Source: an uncultured Victivallales bacterium (lineage in GTDB: Bacteria; Verrucomicrobiota; Lentisphaeria; Oligosphaerales; JAFGRS01). Taken from it: a DNA stretch of 59,782 nt. Below the pieces are notes generated by a model. It worked only from the letters and a program-made list of their open reading frames with translations, searched no databases and was not told where the DNA came from. The stretch is from NCBI GenBank assembly GCA_903837355.1, contig CAILUI010000036.1, forward strand, positions 1 through 59,782, in the 5' to 3' direction. Positions 28,933-37,778 of this stretch are shown here, piece after piece. The stretch's first letter is position 1. Each line of letters starts with the position of its first letter. Made by a program: the position numbers and the translations under genes.

Positions 28933-30134
28933 AGGGCTGGACGATTCCCTGCCGGTGCGCCCTTGCCGCCCTGGCGGTGCTGGCCTGTACCGTCCGCGCC
29001 GTCGACGTGGTCATCCATAACCTCGACGTGCGTACGGCGACCGTCGGTGGCGCCATCGCCATCCCGGTCGACATCCACGGGCTGGACCGCGCCACCTTCA
29101 CCGCTTTCCAGCTCGAGTTCGCCGTCGATCCTGCCGCCTTCGACCTACAGAGCGTCGAGCGCGGCGCCCTGATCGCGGCGCAGGACGCCGGCCTCGCCTT
29201 CCCGGCGCAGGCCCCTTACCTCTGGGCCCTCGAGTCCAGCCGGGACGGCAGCGTACTGCGCGTGGCCGGGCTGATCCTGCTCGAGGGCCTGCACGCCCAG
29301 TTGGGCAATCTCAATGCCCTGAACCGGGCCCGCGTCCCCGCTGAGCAAGGCGAACTGCTGCGCCTGAACCTGATCCTGCGCACGCTGAACCCGACCCCGA
29401 TCACGCTGCTCAGCGCCGGCACGAACCTCCTCGTCAACGATGCCTGCCGCGACGCTCCGCCGGCGGCCGCGGCCCCGGCGGGGACCATGCCCGGCGGCAC
29501 CTCTGCGACCGACGCTCTGCCCAACGCCTGGGCGTACCGCTACTTCGGCCTCGCCGGCAGCACCCTCGCAGCTGATCCCGATAGCGACCGCGTCACCAAC
29601 GCGGCGGAATACCTCGCCGGGACCAGTCCCATCGTGCCGGATGTACGCCTCAGCCTGAGCCCGGGCTGGAATCTCTTCGCGCTGCCCGTCGAACCCCTGG
29701 AGGCGCGCCCCGAAGCCGTCCTCTCCAGCGCCTACCGCGCTGTCGCCCCCGACCCGGCCCCCGGAACGCCGGTCTACCTGGGCACAGTCTGGGAATGGAC
29801 CGTCGACGCGAACGGGGGTCGTTTCGCCAAGGCCCAGGCCCTGCTCCCGCTGCGCGGCTACTGGGTCTACGTCTCGACGGCCGCCGACCTGGTCATCCCT
29901 GGCCGTCTGCCCTCGGACTGCGTCGTGCCGGTCAGCCGCGGCTGGAATCTGCTGGGCGCCGTCGGTGACCTCCCCCTGCGCACCCGCCCCGGGGCTACCA
30001 CCCCCGTGGCCTGGGGCTGGAATCCCGCCGGCGGCTACGGCGCCAACCTGGCCCTGCGCCGTTCCCTCGCCGCCTGGGTCTACTGCCCGCAAGCCGGCAC
30101 CCTGGACCTCGACCCCGGCCCACCCGCGCCGTGA
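28929..30134 (+). CDS. Secreted cohesin-like domain protein
   Basis: 401-aa exported protein (signal peptide 1-24). Residues ~25-170 have the pattern of a cohesin domain: VGGAIAIPVDIHGLD, FQLEFAVDPAAFDLQSVERG, then alternating beta strands ending GTNLLVND. Next is a short Thr/Ala/Pro linker, a segment ALPNAWAYRYFG...DPDSDRVTNAAEYLAGT that resembles PVC Ca-binding thrombospondin-3-like linkers, and a C-terminal beta-rich domain with repeated SxGWNL motifs. The start overlaps the stop of the giant dockerin-bearing gene (ATGA), implying translational coupling. A cohesin next to a dockerin suggests the two bind each other. The cohesin call rests on pattern, not on an alignment. Confidence 0.72.
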   Translation: MKGWTIPCRCALAALAVLACTVRAVDVVIHNLDVRTATVGGAIAIPVDIHGLDRATFTAFQLEFAVDPAAFDLQSVERGALIAAQDAGLAFPAQAPYLWALESSRDGSVLRVAGLILLEGLHAQLGNLNALNRARVPAEQGELLRLNLILRTLNPTPITLLSAGTNLLVNDACRDAPPAAAAPAGTMPGGTSATDALPNAWAYRYFGLAGSTLAADPDSDRVTNAAEYLAGTSPIVPDVRLSLSPGWNLFALPVEPLEARPEAVLSSAYRAVAPDPAPGTPVYLGTVWEWTVDANGGRFAKAQALLPLRGYWVYVSTAADLVIPGRLPSDCVVPVSRGWNLLGAVGDLPLRTRPGATTPVAWGWNPAGGYGANLALRRSLAAWVYCPQAGTLDLDPGPPAP

Positions 30135-30140
30135 TGAGGG

Positions 30141-30326
30141 TTCACCGCTCACCATTCACCGTTCACCATTCACCGTTCACCGTTCACCGCCCACCGTCCA
30201 CCGTCCACCGTCCACCGTTTACCGTTTACCGTTTACCGTTCACCGTTCACCGTTCACCGTTCACCGTCCACCGCCCACCGTCCACCGTTCACCATTCACC
30301 ATCCACCGTTAGACCGTCCACCGCCC
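30141..30326. repeat. Heptanucleotide tandem array, consensus TTCACCG
   Basis: About 26 consecutive 7-bp units with core CACCG and variation mainly in the first two or three bases (TT, TC, CC, AT). It fills the whole space between the cohesin-like gene and the fucosidase ribosome-binding site. No gene is inside. It resembles the short tandem heptamer repeats known from cyanobacteria and other bacteria; function unknown. Confidence 0.92.
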
Positions 30327-30342
30327 ATAACCAGGAACCCCC

Positions 30343-31623
30343 ATGAGCACCGCCACCTACCTGCCCAGCACCGTGCCCACGCCCCGCCAACTCGAGTACC
30401 AGGACTGGGAGATGGGCGTCTTCTTCCACTTCGGCATCCGTTCCTTCTATGAGGGCCACCGGGACTGGGACGGCAAGCCCATGCCACTCGAGGGGTTTCG
30501 CCCGGCCGGGCTGAACTGCGATCAGTGGATCGTCTCCGCCAAGCGCGCCGGCATGCGCTATGCCGTGCTGGTCTGCAAACACCACGACGGCTTCGCCAAC
30601 TGGCCGTCGAAGTCCTCGACCTTCAGCGTCGCCCAGACGCCGTGGAAGGACGGCAAGGGCGATGTCGTCCGCGAGTTCACCGACGCCTGCCGCCGACACG
30701 ATATGAAGATCGGGCTCTACTACTCGCCCGCCGAATGGGGCAGCGCCGTGTTCAAGGACGAGAAGGCCTACGATGAGCACTTCCTCAGCCAGATCGGCGA
30801 ACTGCTCACCCACTACGGCCAGATCGACATCCTCTGGTTCGACGGCTGCGGTTCCGAGAAGCACACCTACGACTGGCCGCGGATCGTGCGCGAGATCCGC
30901 CGCCTGCAGACCAACCTGCTCATCTTCAGCATGGGCGATCCCGACTTCCGCTGGGTCGGCAACGAGGCCGGCATCGCCGATCTCCCGACCTGGAACACTG
31001 CCATGGGCATCCGCCTCTCGGTCAACACCGCGGGCGACCAGGCCGTCGGTGACCGCCCGCTCTGGCTCCCGGCTGAATGCGACTGCATGATGCGCTGGCA
31101 CTGCTGGTTCTACGAGGAAGCCGATGTCGAGACGGTCAAGCCCGTCGAGGAGCTCATGGGCCTCTACGAGCTCTCGGTCGGCCGCGGCGCCAATCTCCTC
31201 ATCAACATCGGCCCCGACCGCCGTGGCCTCCTCCCCGATGCCGACCGCGACGCGCTGCTGGCCTTCGGCTGCGAAGTGCGGCGCCGTTTCGGCCAGCCCT
31301 TCGCCAGCCTCAAGGACGGCACCACCACGGCGACCGGCTGGGAGTACGCCGCCAAGGAGCCCTTCTACCTCGATCACATCGTCATCCAGGAAGACCTGGC
31401 CCTGGGCGAGGCCGTGCGCCGCTTTGCGATCGGCATCCAGACCGGCGTCAGCGGCCGCATGGTGACCCTCTACGAAGGCCGGAACCTCGGGCACAAGGCC
31501 ATCTGCCGCATCCCCCTCATCGCCTGCCGCAAGGTGGTCGTGGAGATCCTCGAGGCCGACCGCCCGGCGACCCTGCGTCAGGTGACCCTGCACAACACCA
31601 CCGGCCTCTCCCACCAGCACTGA
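30343..31623 (+). CDS. Alpha-L-fucosidase (GH29)
   Basis: 426-aa glycosidase that would release alpha-linked L-fucose by a retaining mechanism. The N-terminus is the GH29 hallmark (WEMGVFFHFGIRSFYEG), followed by AGMRYAVLVCKHHDGFANWPS and the catalytic nucleophile Asp167 in IDILWFDGCG. The C-terminal ~90 residues form a beta-domain. No signal peptide is visible, so the enzyme is probably cytoplasmic and acts on imported oligosaccharides. ATG 30343 follows AGGAA by 5 nt, immediately after the heptamer array. It is one of several glycosidases in this part of the window. Family call is firm; exact linkage unknown. Confidence 0.93.
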   Translation: MSTATYLPSTVPTPRQLEYQDWEMGVFFHFGIRSFYEGHRDWDGKPMPLEGFRPAGLNCDQWIVSAKRAGMRYAVLVCKHHDGFANWPSKSSTFSVAQTPWKDGKGDVVREFTDACRRHDMKIGLYYSPAEWGSAVFKDEKAYDEHFLSQIGELLTHYGQIDILWFDGCGSEKHTYDWPRIVREIRRLQTNLLIFSMGDPDFRWVGNEAGIADLPTWNTAMGIRLSVNTAGDQAVGDRPLWLPAECDCMMRWHCWFYEEADVETVKPVEELMGLYELSVGRGANLLINIGPDRRGLLPDADRDALLAFGCEVRRRFGQPFASLKDGTTTATGWEYAAKEPFYLDHIVIQEDLALGEAVRRFAIGIQTGVSGRMVTLYEGRNLGHKAICRIPLIACRKVVVEILEADRPATLRQVTLHNTTGLSHQH

Positions 31624-31672
31624 CAGGAGTTGTAAAGGCGGACCCATCGACTACAGTCCAAGGCTGATACGA

Positions 31673-31768
31673 GCGTTTGCCGGGGTGCTCTGCCGTCAAC
31701 GGCGGGGCTGAGATCATACCCGTTGAACCTGATCCGGATAATGCCGGCGCAGGGAGTGGTCTGAGATC
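31673..31768 (+). ncRNA. TPP riboswitch (THI element)
   Basis: The conserved thi-box core is nearly consensus: ggggtgctc, then ggctgagatcatacccg, gaacctgatccggataatg and ccggcgcagggag. The closing stem pairs GCGTT near 31673 with AACGC at 31769. It is followed at once by an intrinsic terminator and then thiSGHE, so it senses thiamine pyrophosphate and should turn the thiamine operon off by transcription termination. Confidence 0.96.
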
Positions 31769-31769
31769 A

Positions 31770-31805
31770 ACGCATCCGGTGAACTGCCGGATGCGTCTTT
31801 TTTTT
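31770..31805 (+). terminator. Riboswitch-controlled intrinsic terminator
   Basis: A 10-bp stem (arms 31770-31779 and 31787-31796, acgcatccgg) and a 7-nt loop are followed by c and eight Ts. The 5' arm shares AACGC with the closing stem of the TPP aptamer, consistent with a mutually dependent switch upstream of thiS. Confidence 0.93.
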
Positions 31806-31831
31806 GGCGCGAAAGCGCCGGGAGCCGAGCC

Positions 31832-32032
31832 ATGCGCCTGGTCATCAATGGCGAACCGCGCGAGGTCGAGTGCGGCGACACCGTGTCGCGGCTCCTGGGC
31901 GAGCTCGGGATCGACCCGCGACGCGTCGCGGTGATCGTTAACGACACGGTGGTCGCCACCGACTGCCGGGCCACGACGCCGTTACAGGCGGACGACCGCG
32001 TCGAGGTGCTGACCTTTGCGGCCGGCGGCTGA
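31832..32032 (+). CDS. thiS: Sulfur carrier protein ThiS
   Basis: 66-aa ubiquitin-like sulfur carrier for thiazole formation. The beta-grasp pattern and the essential C-terminal Gly-Gly (FAAGG) are present; the terminal Gly is adenylated and thiocarboxylated before sulfur transfer at ThiG. It is the first gene after the TPP riboswitch terminator, with GGGAG about 7 nt before ATG 31832. No thiF-type activating enzyme is in the window, so it must be encoded elsewhere or replaced. Confidence 0.95.
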   Translation: MRLVINGEPREVECGDTVSRLLGELGIDPRRVAVIVNDTVVATDCRATTPLQADDRVEVLTFAAGG

Positions 32033-32037
32033 CGGCG

Positions 32038-32070
32038 TGCTGGAACGCTGGAACGATGGAAGGCTGAAAC
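32038..32070 (+). repeat. Short 8-bp repeat carrying the thiG ribosome-binding site
   Basis: Four degenerate copies of gctggaac fill the thiS-thiG gap. The third copy supplies GGAAGG, about 8 nt before ATG 32072. The repeat therefore doubles as the translation signal of thiG. Confidence 0.6.
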
Positions 32071-32071
32071 G

Positions 32072-32893
32072 ATGGCCATGGACATGAACCGCCCCGCGAA
32101 CGGTCCCGACGAGTGGACGGTCGGGACGCACCGCTTCTCGTCACGGCTGCTCCTGGGAACCGGCAAGTTCAGCGACGTCGACACCATGATCGGCGCCGTC
32201 CGCGCGGCCGGCGCCCAGATCGTGACCGTGGCCCTGCGCCGGGTCAGTCGCGAGACGGCCGCGACCGACCTGATCGGGGCGCTCCAGGCCCTGCCGGGGA
32301 TCACGCTGATGCCGAACACCTCCGGCGCCCGCACCGCGCGCGAAGCGGTCGCCGCCGCCCACGTGGGCCGCGAACTGAGCGGCAGTCCCCTGGTCAAGCT
32401 CGAGATTCACCCCAACCCGCATCATCTGCTGCCCGACCCGATCGAGACCTACGAGGCGGCCAAGATCCTGGCGGCGGCCGGCTTCCTGGTGTTGCCCTAC
32501 ATGCCAGCCGACCCGGTGCTGGCCAGGCGCCTGGAGGAGGTGGGTTGCGCGGCGCTCATGCCACTGGGCTCGCCAATCGGCAGTGGCCAAGGGCTGATCA
32601 CCGCCGAGCTGCTGCGCCTGATCATCCGCGACGCACGCGTCCCGGTGATCGTCGATGCCGGCCTGCGCTCGCCGGCGGAGGCGGCGGCCGCCCTGGAAAT
32701 GGGCTGCGCCGCGGTGCTGGTCAACAGCGCCATCGCCGTTGCCGGGAACCCGGTGGCCATGGCGGCGGCCTTCGCCCGCGGCGTCGAGGCCGGCCGCGCG
32801 GCCCGCCTGGCCGGCATCATGCCCCGCGGTGAGACCGCGGCCGCCACCAGCCCCCTGACCGCGTTTCTGAGCACCGAGGCCACGGCCCGATGA
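32072..32893 (+). CDS. thiG: Thiazole synthase ThiG
   Basis: Builds the thiazole phosphate ring from deoxyxylulose 5-phosphate, dehydroglycine and ThiS thiocarboxylate. The 273-aa TIM barrel has RLLLGTGKF at the start, the imine-forming Lys109 in [33 protein letters not shown], and the phosphate-binding [18 protein letters not shown]...VNSAIA. It overlaps thiH by 4 nt. A short N-terminal extension is present (starts at 32072 or 32078). Identification is secure. Confidence 0.96.
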   Translation: MAMDMNRPANGPDEWTVGTHRFSSRLLLGTGKFSDVDTMIGAVRAAGAQIVTVALRRVSRETAATDLIGALQALPGITLMPNTSGARTAREAVAAAHVGRELSGSPLVKLEIHPNPHHLLPDPIETYEAAKILAAAGFLVLPYMPADPVLARRLEEVGCAALMPLGSPIGSGQGLITAELLRLIIRDARVPVIVDAGLRSPAEAAAALEMGCAAVLVNSAIAVAGNPVAMAAAFARGVEAGRAARLAGIMPRGETAAATSPLTAFLSTEATAR

Positions 32894-34002
32894 CGACGCT
32901 GCCGACCTGGCTCGACCCACGCTCCGGGCTCAGCACCTGCGCACCGACCGCCGCTGCGGTCGCGGCTGCCCTTGCCGCCGCCGACCCCGGACCCGACGAC
33001 CTCGCGGTCCTGCTGGCGCCGGCCGCCGCGCCCTATCTCGAGGCCATGGCGCAGCGCGCCCAAGCGCTGACTCGGCGGCACTTCGGCTCCACCATCTCCC
33101 TGTATGCGCCCCTGTATCTGGCCAACCATTGCTCAAGCGGCTGCGCCTACTGCGGTTTCGCTGCGGACCGCGGCCAACCCCGCCACGCGCTCACGCTGCC
33201 GCAGCTCGAGCGCGAGCTGGCGGCCCTCAGGGGCAAGGGTCTGGCCGAGGTGCTGCTGTTGACCGGTGAACGGTGCGTCGCGGCAGACTTTGGCTACCTG
33301 CGCCAGTGCGCGGCCATGGCGGCGGCGGCGTTCCCGGCAGTCGGCGTCGAGGCCTTCGCCATGAGCACGGACGAGTACCGCCAGTTGGCCGAGGTCGGCG
33401 TCTCGAGCGTCACCATCTACCAGGAGACCTACGACCTGGACCAGTATGAGCGGCTGCATCGCTGGGGACCCAAGCGCGACTACGCCGCCCGGCTCGAGGC
33501 CCCAGCTCGCGCCCTGGCGGCCGGCCTGCGCACGGTCGGCCTGGGGGTGCTGCTGGGCCTGTCCGAGCCCCGCCACGATGCGCTTCGTCTGTTCCTCCAC
33601 GCGCGGCACCTGCAACGCCTTTACTGGCGGTCCGGCATCACCCTCTCCTTCCCGCGCCTGCGCTCCCAGGCGGGCGGGTTTGCGGCGCCCTACACGGTCA
33701 GCGAGGCCTGGCTGGCCCAACTCGTCTTCGCCATGCGCCTCGTCCTCCCCGACGTGCCGCTGCTGTTGTCGACGCGCGAGCGGCCGGCCTTCCGGGATGG
33801 CATGGCCGGGGTGGGAATCAGCAAGATGAGCGTAGCCAGCCGGACCACGGTCGGGGGCTACGCGGATACCGCGCGCGGCGACCTGGCGCAGTTCGACGTC
33901 AGTGACGAGCGCGGCGTGGACGAGTTCTGCGCGAGCTTGCGCCAGCGCGGCCTGGAGCCCGTCTTTAAGAACTGGGACGCCGCCTTCCGTGATCCGCACT
34001 GA
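32890..34002 (+). CDS. thiH: Radical SAM tyrosine lyase ThiH (2-iminoacetate synthase)
   Basis: Cleaves tyrosine to dehydroglycine and p-cresol for thiazole synthesis, the oxygen-sensitive alternative to the oxidase ThiO. The radical SAM [4Fe-4S] motif CX3CX2C is Cys81, Cys85 and Cys88 ([12 protein letters not shown]). [12 protein letters not shown] and [19 protein letters not shown] are typical ThiH segments. It is 370 aa, the normal length, and starts inside the thiG stop codon region (4-nt overlap). Its use points to an anaerobic or facultative lifestyle. Confidence 0.95.
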   Translation: MTTLPTWLDPRSGLSTCAPTAAAVAAALAAADPGPDDLAVLLAPAAAPYLEAMAQRAQALTRRHFGSTISLYAPLYLANHCSSGCAYCGFAADRGQPRHALTLPQLERELAALRGKGLAEVLLLTGERCVAADFGYLRQCAAMAAAAFPAVGVEAFAMSTDEYRQLAEVGVSSVTIYQETYDLDQYERLHRWGPKRDYAARLEAPARALAAGLRTVGLGVLLGLSEPRHDALRLFLHARHLQRLYWRSGITLSFPRLRSQAGGFAAPYTVSEAWLAQLVFAMRLVLPDVPLLLSTRERPAFRDGMAGVGISKMSVASRTTVGGYADTARGDLAQFDVSDERGVDEFCASLRQRGLEPVFKNWDAAFRDPH

Positions 34003-34019
34003 ACCCCTGGGCCGAAGGA

Positions 34020-34661
34020 GTGCCGATGGCACCTGAAGCGTTTGGGCTCTACCTGATCCTCACCGCGCCGGTGGCTGGCTACGAGGTCTGTGCCGCCGCC
34101 GCGGTGCGCCGCGGCGTCCGCACCCTGCAGTTGCGCTGGAAGGACGCACCCAGGGAAGACCTTCTGGACACGGCTCAGCGGCTGCGCGCCCTCACCCGCG
34201 GCACCGCGACACGCTTCATCGTGAACGACGATATCGAGATCGCTCGCGCCGTCGACGCCGACGGCGTGCACCTCGGCCAGCACGACCTGCCCCTGGCTGA
34301 GGCCCGCCGGCGCTGGCCGGCGCCGGGCAAACTCTTCGGGCTCTCGACGCACAGCCTCGAGCAGGCGCGCCAGGCCGCTGACCTCGCCCCGAGCTACATC
34401 GGCGTCGGCCCGGTCTTCACCACCCCGACCAAGGTCGTGCCTGACCCCGTGCTGGGCCTGTGGCAGATGGCGGAGATCATCCGCTCGTCCCCGCTGACGA
34501 CCGTGGCCATTGGCGGTATCGACCGCACCAACCTGGCTCAGGTCCTGCGCTACGGCGCGGCCAACTTCTGCGTCGTGCGGGCGGTCAACCAGCGCCGCGA
34601 CCCGGAAGCCGCGATCAGCGAACTGCAGGAGATATGGGAGAGCCACCGGCGGACGCCCTGA
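34020..34661 (+). CDS. thiE: Thiamine-phosphate synthase ThiE
   Basis: Couples HMP pyrophosphate with thiazole phosphate to give thiamine phosphate. The 213-aa TIM barrel shows QLRWKD (pyrophosphate contacts), RFIVNDDIEIARAVDADG, VHLGQHDLP, YIGVGPVFTTPTK and AIGGIDRTN, all standard ThiE motifs. Last gene of the riboswitch-controlled thiSGHE operon, 17 nt after thiH. Secure. Confidence 0.95.
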   Translation: MPMAPEAFGLYLILTAPVAGYEVCAAAAVRRGVRTLQLRWKDAPREDLLDTAQRLRALTRGTATRFIVNDDIEIARAVDADGVHLGQHDLPLAEARRRWPAPGKLFGLSTHSLEQARQAADLAPSYIGVGPVFTTPTKVVPDPVLGLWQMAEIIRSSPLTTVAIGGIDRTNLAQVLRYGAANFCVVRAVNQRRDPEAAISELQEIWESHRRTP

Positions 34662-34669
34662 GCAGCGCC

Positions 34670-34846
34670 TCTCCACCGGTCTTCTGGAGAGTCGCCCGGC
34701 CGCGGGCGCGCGGCGGCGGCCCGCCGCATCTCCACCGGTCTTCTGGAGAGTCGCCCGGCCGCGGGCGCACGGCGGCGGCCCGCCGCATCTCCACCGGTCT
34801 TCTGGAGAGGCGCCCGGCCGCGGGCGCGCGGCGGCGGCCCGGCGCA
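34670..34846. repeat. Three tandem copies of a 59-bp GC-rich repeat
   Basis: Copies begin at 34670, 34729 and 34788 and differ at only a few positions. Each starts ctccaccggtcttctggag, which can fold into a small hairpin (CTCCA with TGGAG), and continues with cggccgcgggcgc. Located just after thiE. No coding role is evident. Confidence 0.9.
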
Positions 34847-34879
34847 GGGCTGTTCCAAGATCGCGGTTCCCGCTACGGG

Positions 34880-34980
34880 TGAGCGCGTGAGAACGTGACA
34901 GCGTGGATTCGTGGCAGACGGCCGGCACACGCGCCGTAACCCTCACGCAATCACGCAATCACGCTCTCACGCTTTCACCG
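34880..34980. repeat. Facing octamer arrays (CGTGANNG left, CNNTCACG right)
   Basis: The left half has four degenerate cgtgagaa-like 8-mers and the right half four caatcacg/ctctcacg-like 8-mers in opposite orientation, about 20 nt apart. They could form an imperfect long hairpin. The right-hand unit is the same octamer family as the array at 46070-46224. This and the 59-bp repeats account for the 34662-35115 gap, which has no gene. Confidence 0.75.
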
Positions 34981-35115
34981 TGCCGGTGACCAACACCGAT
35001 GGTCGTTGGGAAAACGGAACAGCCCTGGACCCGGCGCCCCAAGGGTGGCGCTGCGGCCCTGCACGGGCCATGGTACGGGCAGAGACGAACCTGGCTGCCA
35101 GAGGAGGCCCTGATC

Positions 35116-37764
35116 ATGGTCCGCAGAACGATACTCCCTGCCCCGTCTTCGTTGGCGACCTGTGCGGTGATTCTGGGACTCAGCCAGTGCGCCGGCGCCG
35201 TCGTCCCCACGGCCCCGGAGTTCGCGGCGGCCCGCCGTTTCGTGACGGAGCGCCTGCGCAGCGCGGACCCGGCGGGCCTGCCCTTCTCGTTCGTCTACGA
35301 CGGCAAGCGCTCTGGCGAAGTGCTGCGCAACTGGGAGCGTCGCGAGAGCAGTGAGAGCCTCGACGCGGCGCGGACCCGGCGCATCCTCTCCTACACGGAT
35401 CCGCAGACCCGGCTGGAGGTCCGCTGCGAGGCGATCGAGTACCACGACTTCCCCACCGTCGAGTGGACTCTGTACGTACGGAACCTGGGCACGAGCGCGT
35501 CCCCCCTCTTCGCTGACCTGCAGGCCCTGGACGCAACCTGGGAAGGCGCCGCCGACGCGGAGTTCCTCCTGCATCATGCCACCGGTTCGCCGGCGAACCG
35601 CTCCGACTACGGCCCGCGCGAGACGTCGCTGCCGCCCAACGCGAAGGCGCGCTTCGGCGGCGCCGGCGGCCGGCCCACCAACAGCGACTGGTCGTACTTC
35701 AACCTGCAGTCCGGCGACCGCGGCACGATCGTGGTCGTCGGCTGGCCCGGCCAGTGGGCTGCCGAGTTCAGCCGCGACGCCGGCCGCAACCTCGGCATCC
35801 GCGCCGGGCAGGAGCTGCTCCGGGCCAGCCTGCAGCCGGGCGAGGAGATCCGTTCACCGCTGATCGTGCTGCAATTCTGGGTGGGCGACTACCTGCGCTC
35901 GCAGAGCCTCTGGCGGCGCTGGATGATGGCGCACAGCATGCCCACGCCGGGTGGGAAGCTGCCGCCGCCGCAGTTCGTGGCCTCCAGCTCGCGTGCCTAC
36001 GAGGAGATGATCAAGGCCAATGAGCAGAACCAGATCATGCACATCGACCGCTATCTCGAGGAGGGACTGAAGCTCGACTACTGGTGGATGGACGCCGGCT
36101 GGTATGTCCAGGAGCAGGGCTGGCCGCAGGTCGGGACTTGGGAGGTTGACCCACGACGCTTCCCGCGCGGCCTCCGCCCGATCAGCGACCACGCCCACGC
36201 CAAGGGGGTCAAGATCCTGGTCTGGTTTGAGCCCGAACGGGTGATGCCGGGCACCTGGCTGTACGAGAACCACCCCGAGTGGCTGTTGCGCTCAACGCCT
36301 GGCCAGGGCAACCCACTGGCGGGGATGCGCTCCTGGTCCGCGTCCGACCTGGGTGGCGCCGATCCCTGCGTCTCCTGTAACCCCACCGAGCAAGCCTGCG
36401 CCTTGGCGCAGATCCGTTGGGATCCCAACCGGCTCGCTTTCCACCCCGGCCCCAAAGGCGAGTACAGTGTCGTGCGCTGGACGGCCGCCCAGGCCGGCGA
36501 GATCGCCATCGACGCCACCTTCCTCGCCATCGACGCCCAGGGCACCACCACCGACGTCCACGTCCTGCACGCCGGCCAGCCGCTGTTTGCCGGTTGGATC
36601 AACCTGCACGACCAGGGACCCAAGGCTACCTATGCGGGCAAGGTCACCGTCGCCAAGGGTGACACGCTGGACTTCGTCGTCGGCTGGGGCAACGGCACCC
36701 ACGTTTGCGATTCCACCGGCCTCGAAGTCCGCCTCACCGGCCCGGGGGGTACGCTCGCCGACGCGGCCCGCGAGTTCCATGCCGCCACCGACCCCGCCAG
36801 CCCCTGGACCTACGGGTATCTGCCACCGGCGCCGACACCCGCCAGCGCCAGCTTCCGCGCCTACGACCGCGCCGGTCAGCCCGGCGAGCAGGGCGTGCGC
36901 CTCCTCGACCTCGGCAACCCCGCCGCCCGCACCTGGCTCACGGACCACGTCGACCGCCTGCTGACCGAACAGGGCATCGATCTCTACCGGCAGGACTTCA
37001 ACATGGACCCGCTGCCCTTCTGGCGCGCCGCCGATGCGCCCGACCGGCAGGGCCTCACCGAGAACCGCCACGTCTGCGGCTACCTCGCCTACTGGGACGA
37101 ACTGCGCCGTCGCCACCCCGACATGTTGATCGACTCCTGCGCCAGCGGCGGCCGCCGCAACGACCTCGAGACCATGCGCCGGGCCGTGCCGCTGTGGCGC
37201 AGCGACTATGCCTACGAGCCCATCGGCCACCAGTGCATGACCTACGGCATCTCGCTCTGGCTGCCCTACCACGGCACCGGCACCGTCGCCAGCGCCGCGG
37301 CGCCCTACTACGGTGGCGGCTTTACACCCGTGGAGCCCTACGCCTTCTGGAGCAACACCGCGCCCAGCCTCGGCAGCGGCATCGACGTGCGTGTCCCCGA
37401 GATCGACTACGCCGCCCTGCGCCGGCTCTACCAGCAGTGGCGCGAACTCAGCCAGTTCTACTACAGCGACTTCTACCCCCTGACGCCCTACACTCAGGAC
37501 GAGGGCGCCTGGATCGCCTGGCAGTTCAACGATCCCGAACGCGGCGCCGGCGCCATCCAGGCCTTCCGACGCCCCCAGAACACCACCGCCGAACAGCGCC
37601 TGAAACTGCACGACCTCGACCCCGAGGCCACCTACGTCTGCCGCGCCATCGACGCCACCGAGACCCGCCAGGCCAGCGGCCGCGAACTCATGGCCGACGG
37701 CCTGCTGGTGAGCCTGCCCGAAGCCCCCGGCGCGGCGGTGATCGTCTACCGCAAGACGCCGTAA
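35116..37764 (+). CDS. Secreted alpha-galactosidase-like GH36 enzyme with a domain inserted in the barrel
   Basis: 882-aa exported glycosidase (signal peptide MVRRTILPAPSSLATCAVIL and following). The N-terminal ~270 residues form the GH36 beta-supersandwich. The catalytic TIM barrel starts near FVASSSRAYEEM and WWMDAGWY. The nucleophile is Asp627 in YRQDFNMD, substrate contacts lie in SCASGGRRND, and the acid/base is predicted as Asp697 in WRSDY. Between HPEWLLRSTPG and LLDLGNPAARTWL there are ~190 extra residues (~400-590) that look like a beta-sandwich domain of the type HPGPKGEYSVVRW, found in other PVC secreted proteins. ATG 35116 follows GAGGAGG by 8 nt. Likely removes alpha-galactosyl groups from a polysaccharide; specificity is not proven. 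Confidence 0.88.
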   Translation: MVRRTILPAPSSLATCAVILGLSQCAGAVVPTAPEFAAARRFVTERLRSADPAGLPFSFVYDGKRSGEVLRNWERRESSESLDAARTRRILSYTDPQTRLEVRCEAIEYHDFPTVEWTLYVRNLGTSASPLFADLQALDATWEGAADAEFLLHHATGSPANRSDYGPRETSLPPNAKARFGGAGGRPTNSDWSYFNLQSGDRGTIVVVGWPGQWAAEFSRDAGRNLGIRAGQELLRASLQPGEEIRSPLIVLQFWVGDYLRSQSLWRRWMMAHSMPTPGGKLPPPQFVASSSRAYEEMIKANEQNQIMHIDRYLEEGLKLDYWWMDAGWYVQEQGWPQVGTWEVDPRRFPRGLRPISDHAHAKGVKILVWFEPERVMPGTWLYENHPEWLLRSTPGQGNPLAGMRSWSASDLGGADPCVSCNPTEQACALAQIRWDPNRLAFHPGPKGEYSVVRWTAAQAGEIAIDATFLAIDAQGTTTDVHVLHAGQPLFAGWINLHDQGPKATYAGKVTVAKGDTLDFVVGWGNGTHVCDSTGLEVRLTGPGGTLADAAREFHAATDPASPWTYGYLPPAPTPASASFRAYDRAGQPGEQGVRLLDLGNPAARTWLTDHVDRLLTEQGIDLYRQDFNMDPLPFWRAADAPDRQGLTENRHVCGYLAYWDELRRRHPDMLIDSCASGGRRNDLETMRRAVPLWRSDYAYEPIGHQCMTYGISLWLPYHGTGTVASAAAPYYGGGFTPVEPYAFWSNTAPSLGSGIDVRVPEIDYAALRRLYQQWRELSQFYYSDFYPLTPYTQDEGAWIAWQFNDPERGAGAIQAFRRPQNTTAEQRLKLHDLDPEATYVCRAIDATETRQASGRELMADGLLVSLPEAPGAAVIVYRKTP

Positions 37765-37778
37765 GGGGGCCGCTGCCA

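Noticed and set aside
30141..30326. Possible CRISPR array
   Set aside because: Repeats are 7 bp with no unique spacers and no cas genes nearby.
30131..30346. Open frames reading the heptamer array as Ser/Thr/Val/His repeats
   Set aside because: They are simply translations of a 7-bp tandem repeat. The array is intergenic and has no initiation signal.
34670..34846. Possible CRISPR array from three 59-bp repeats
   Set aside because: The copies are directly adjacent and near-identical throughout, with no variable spacers.
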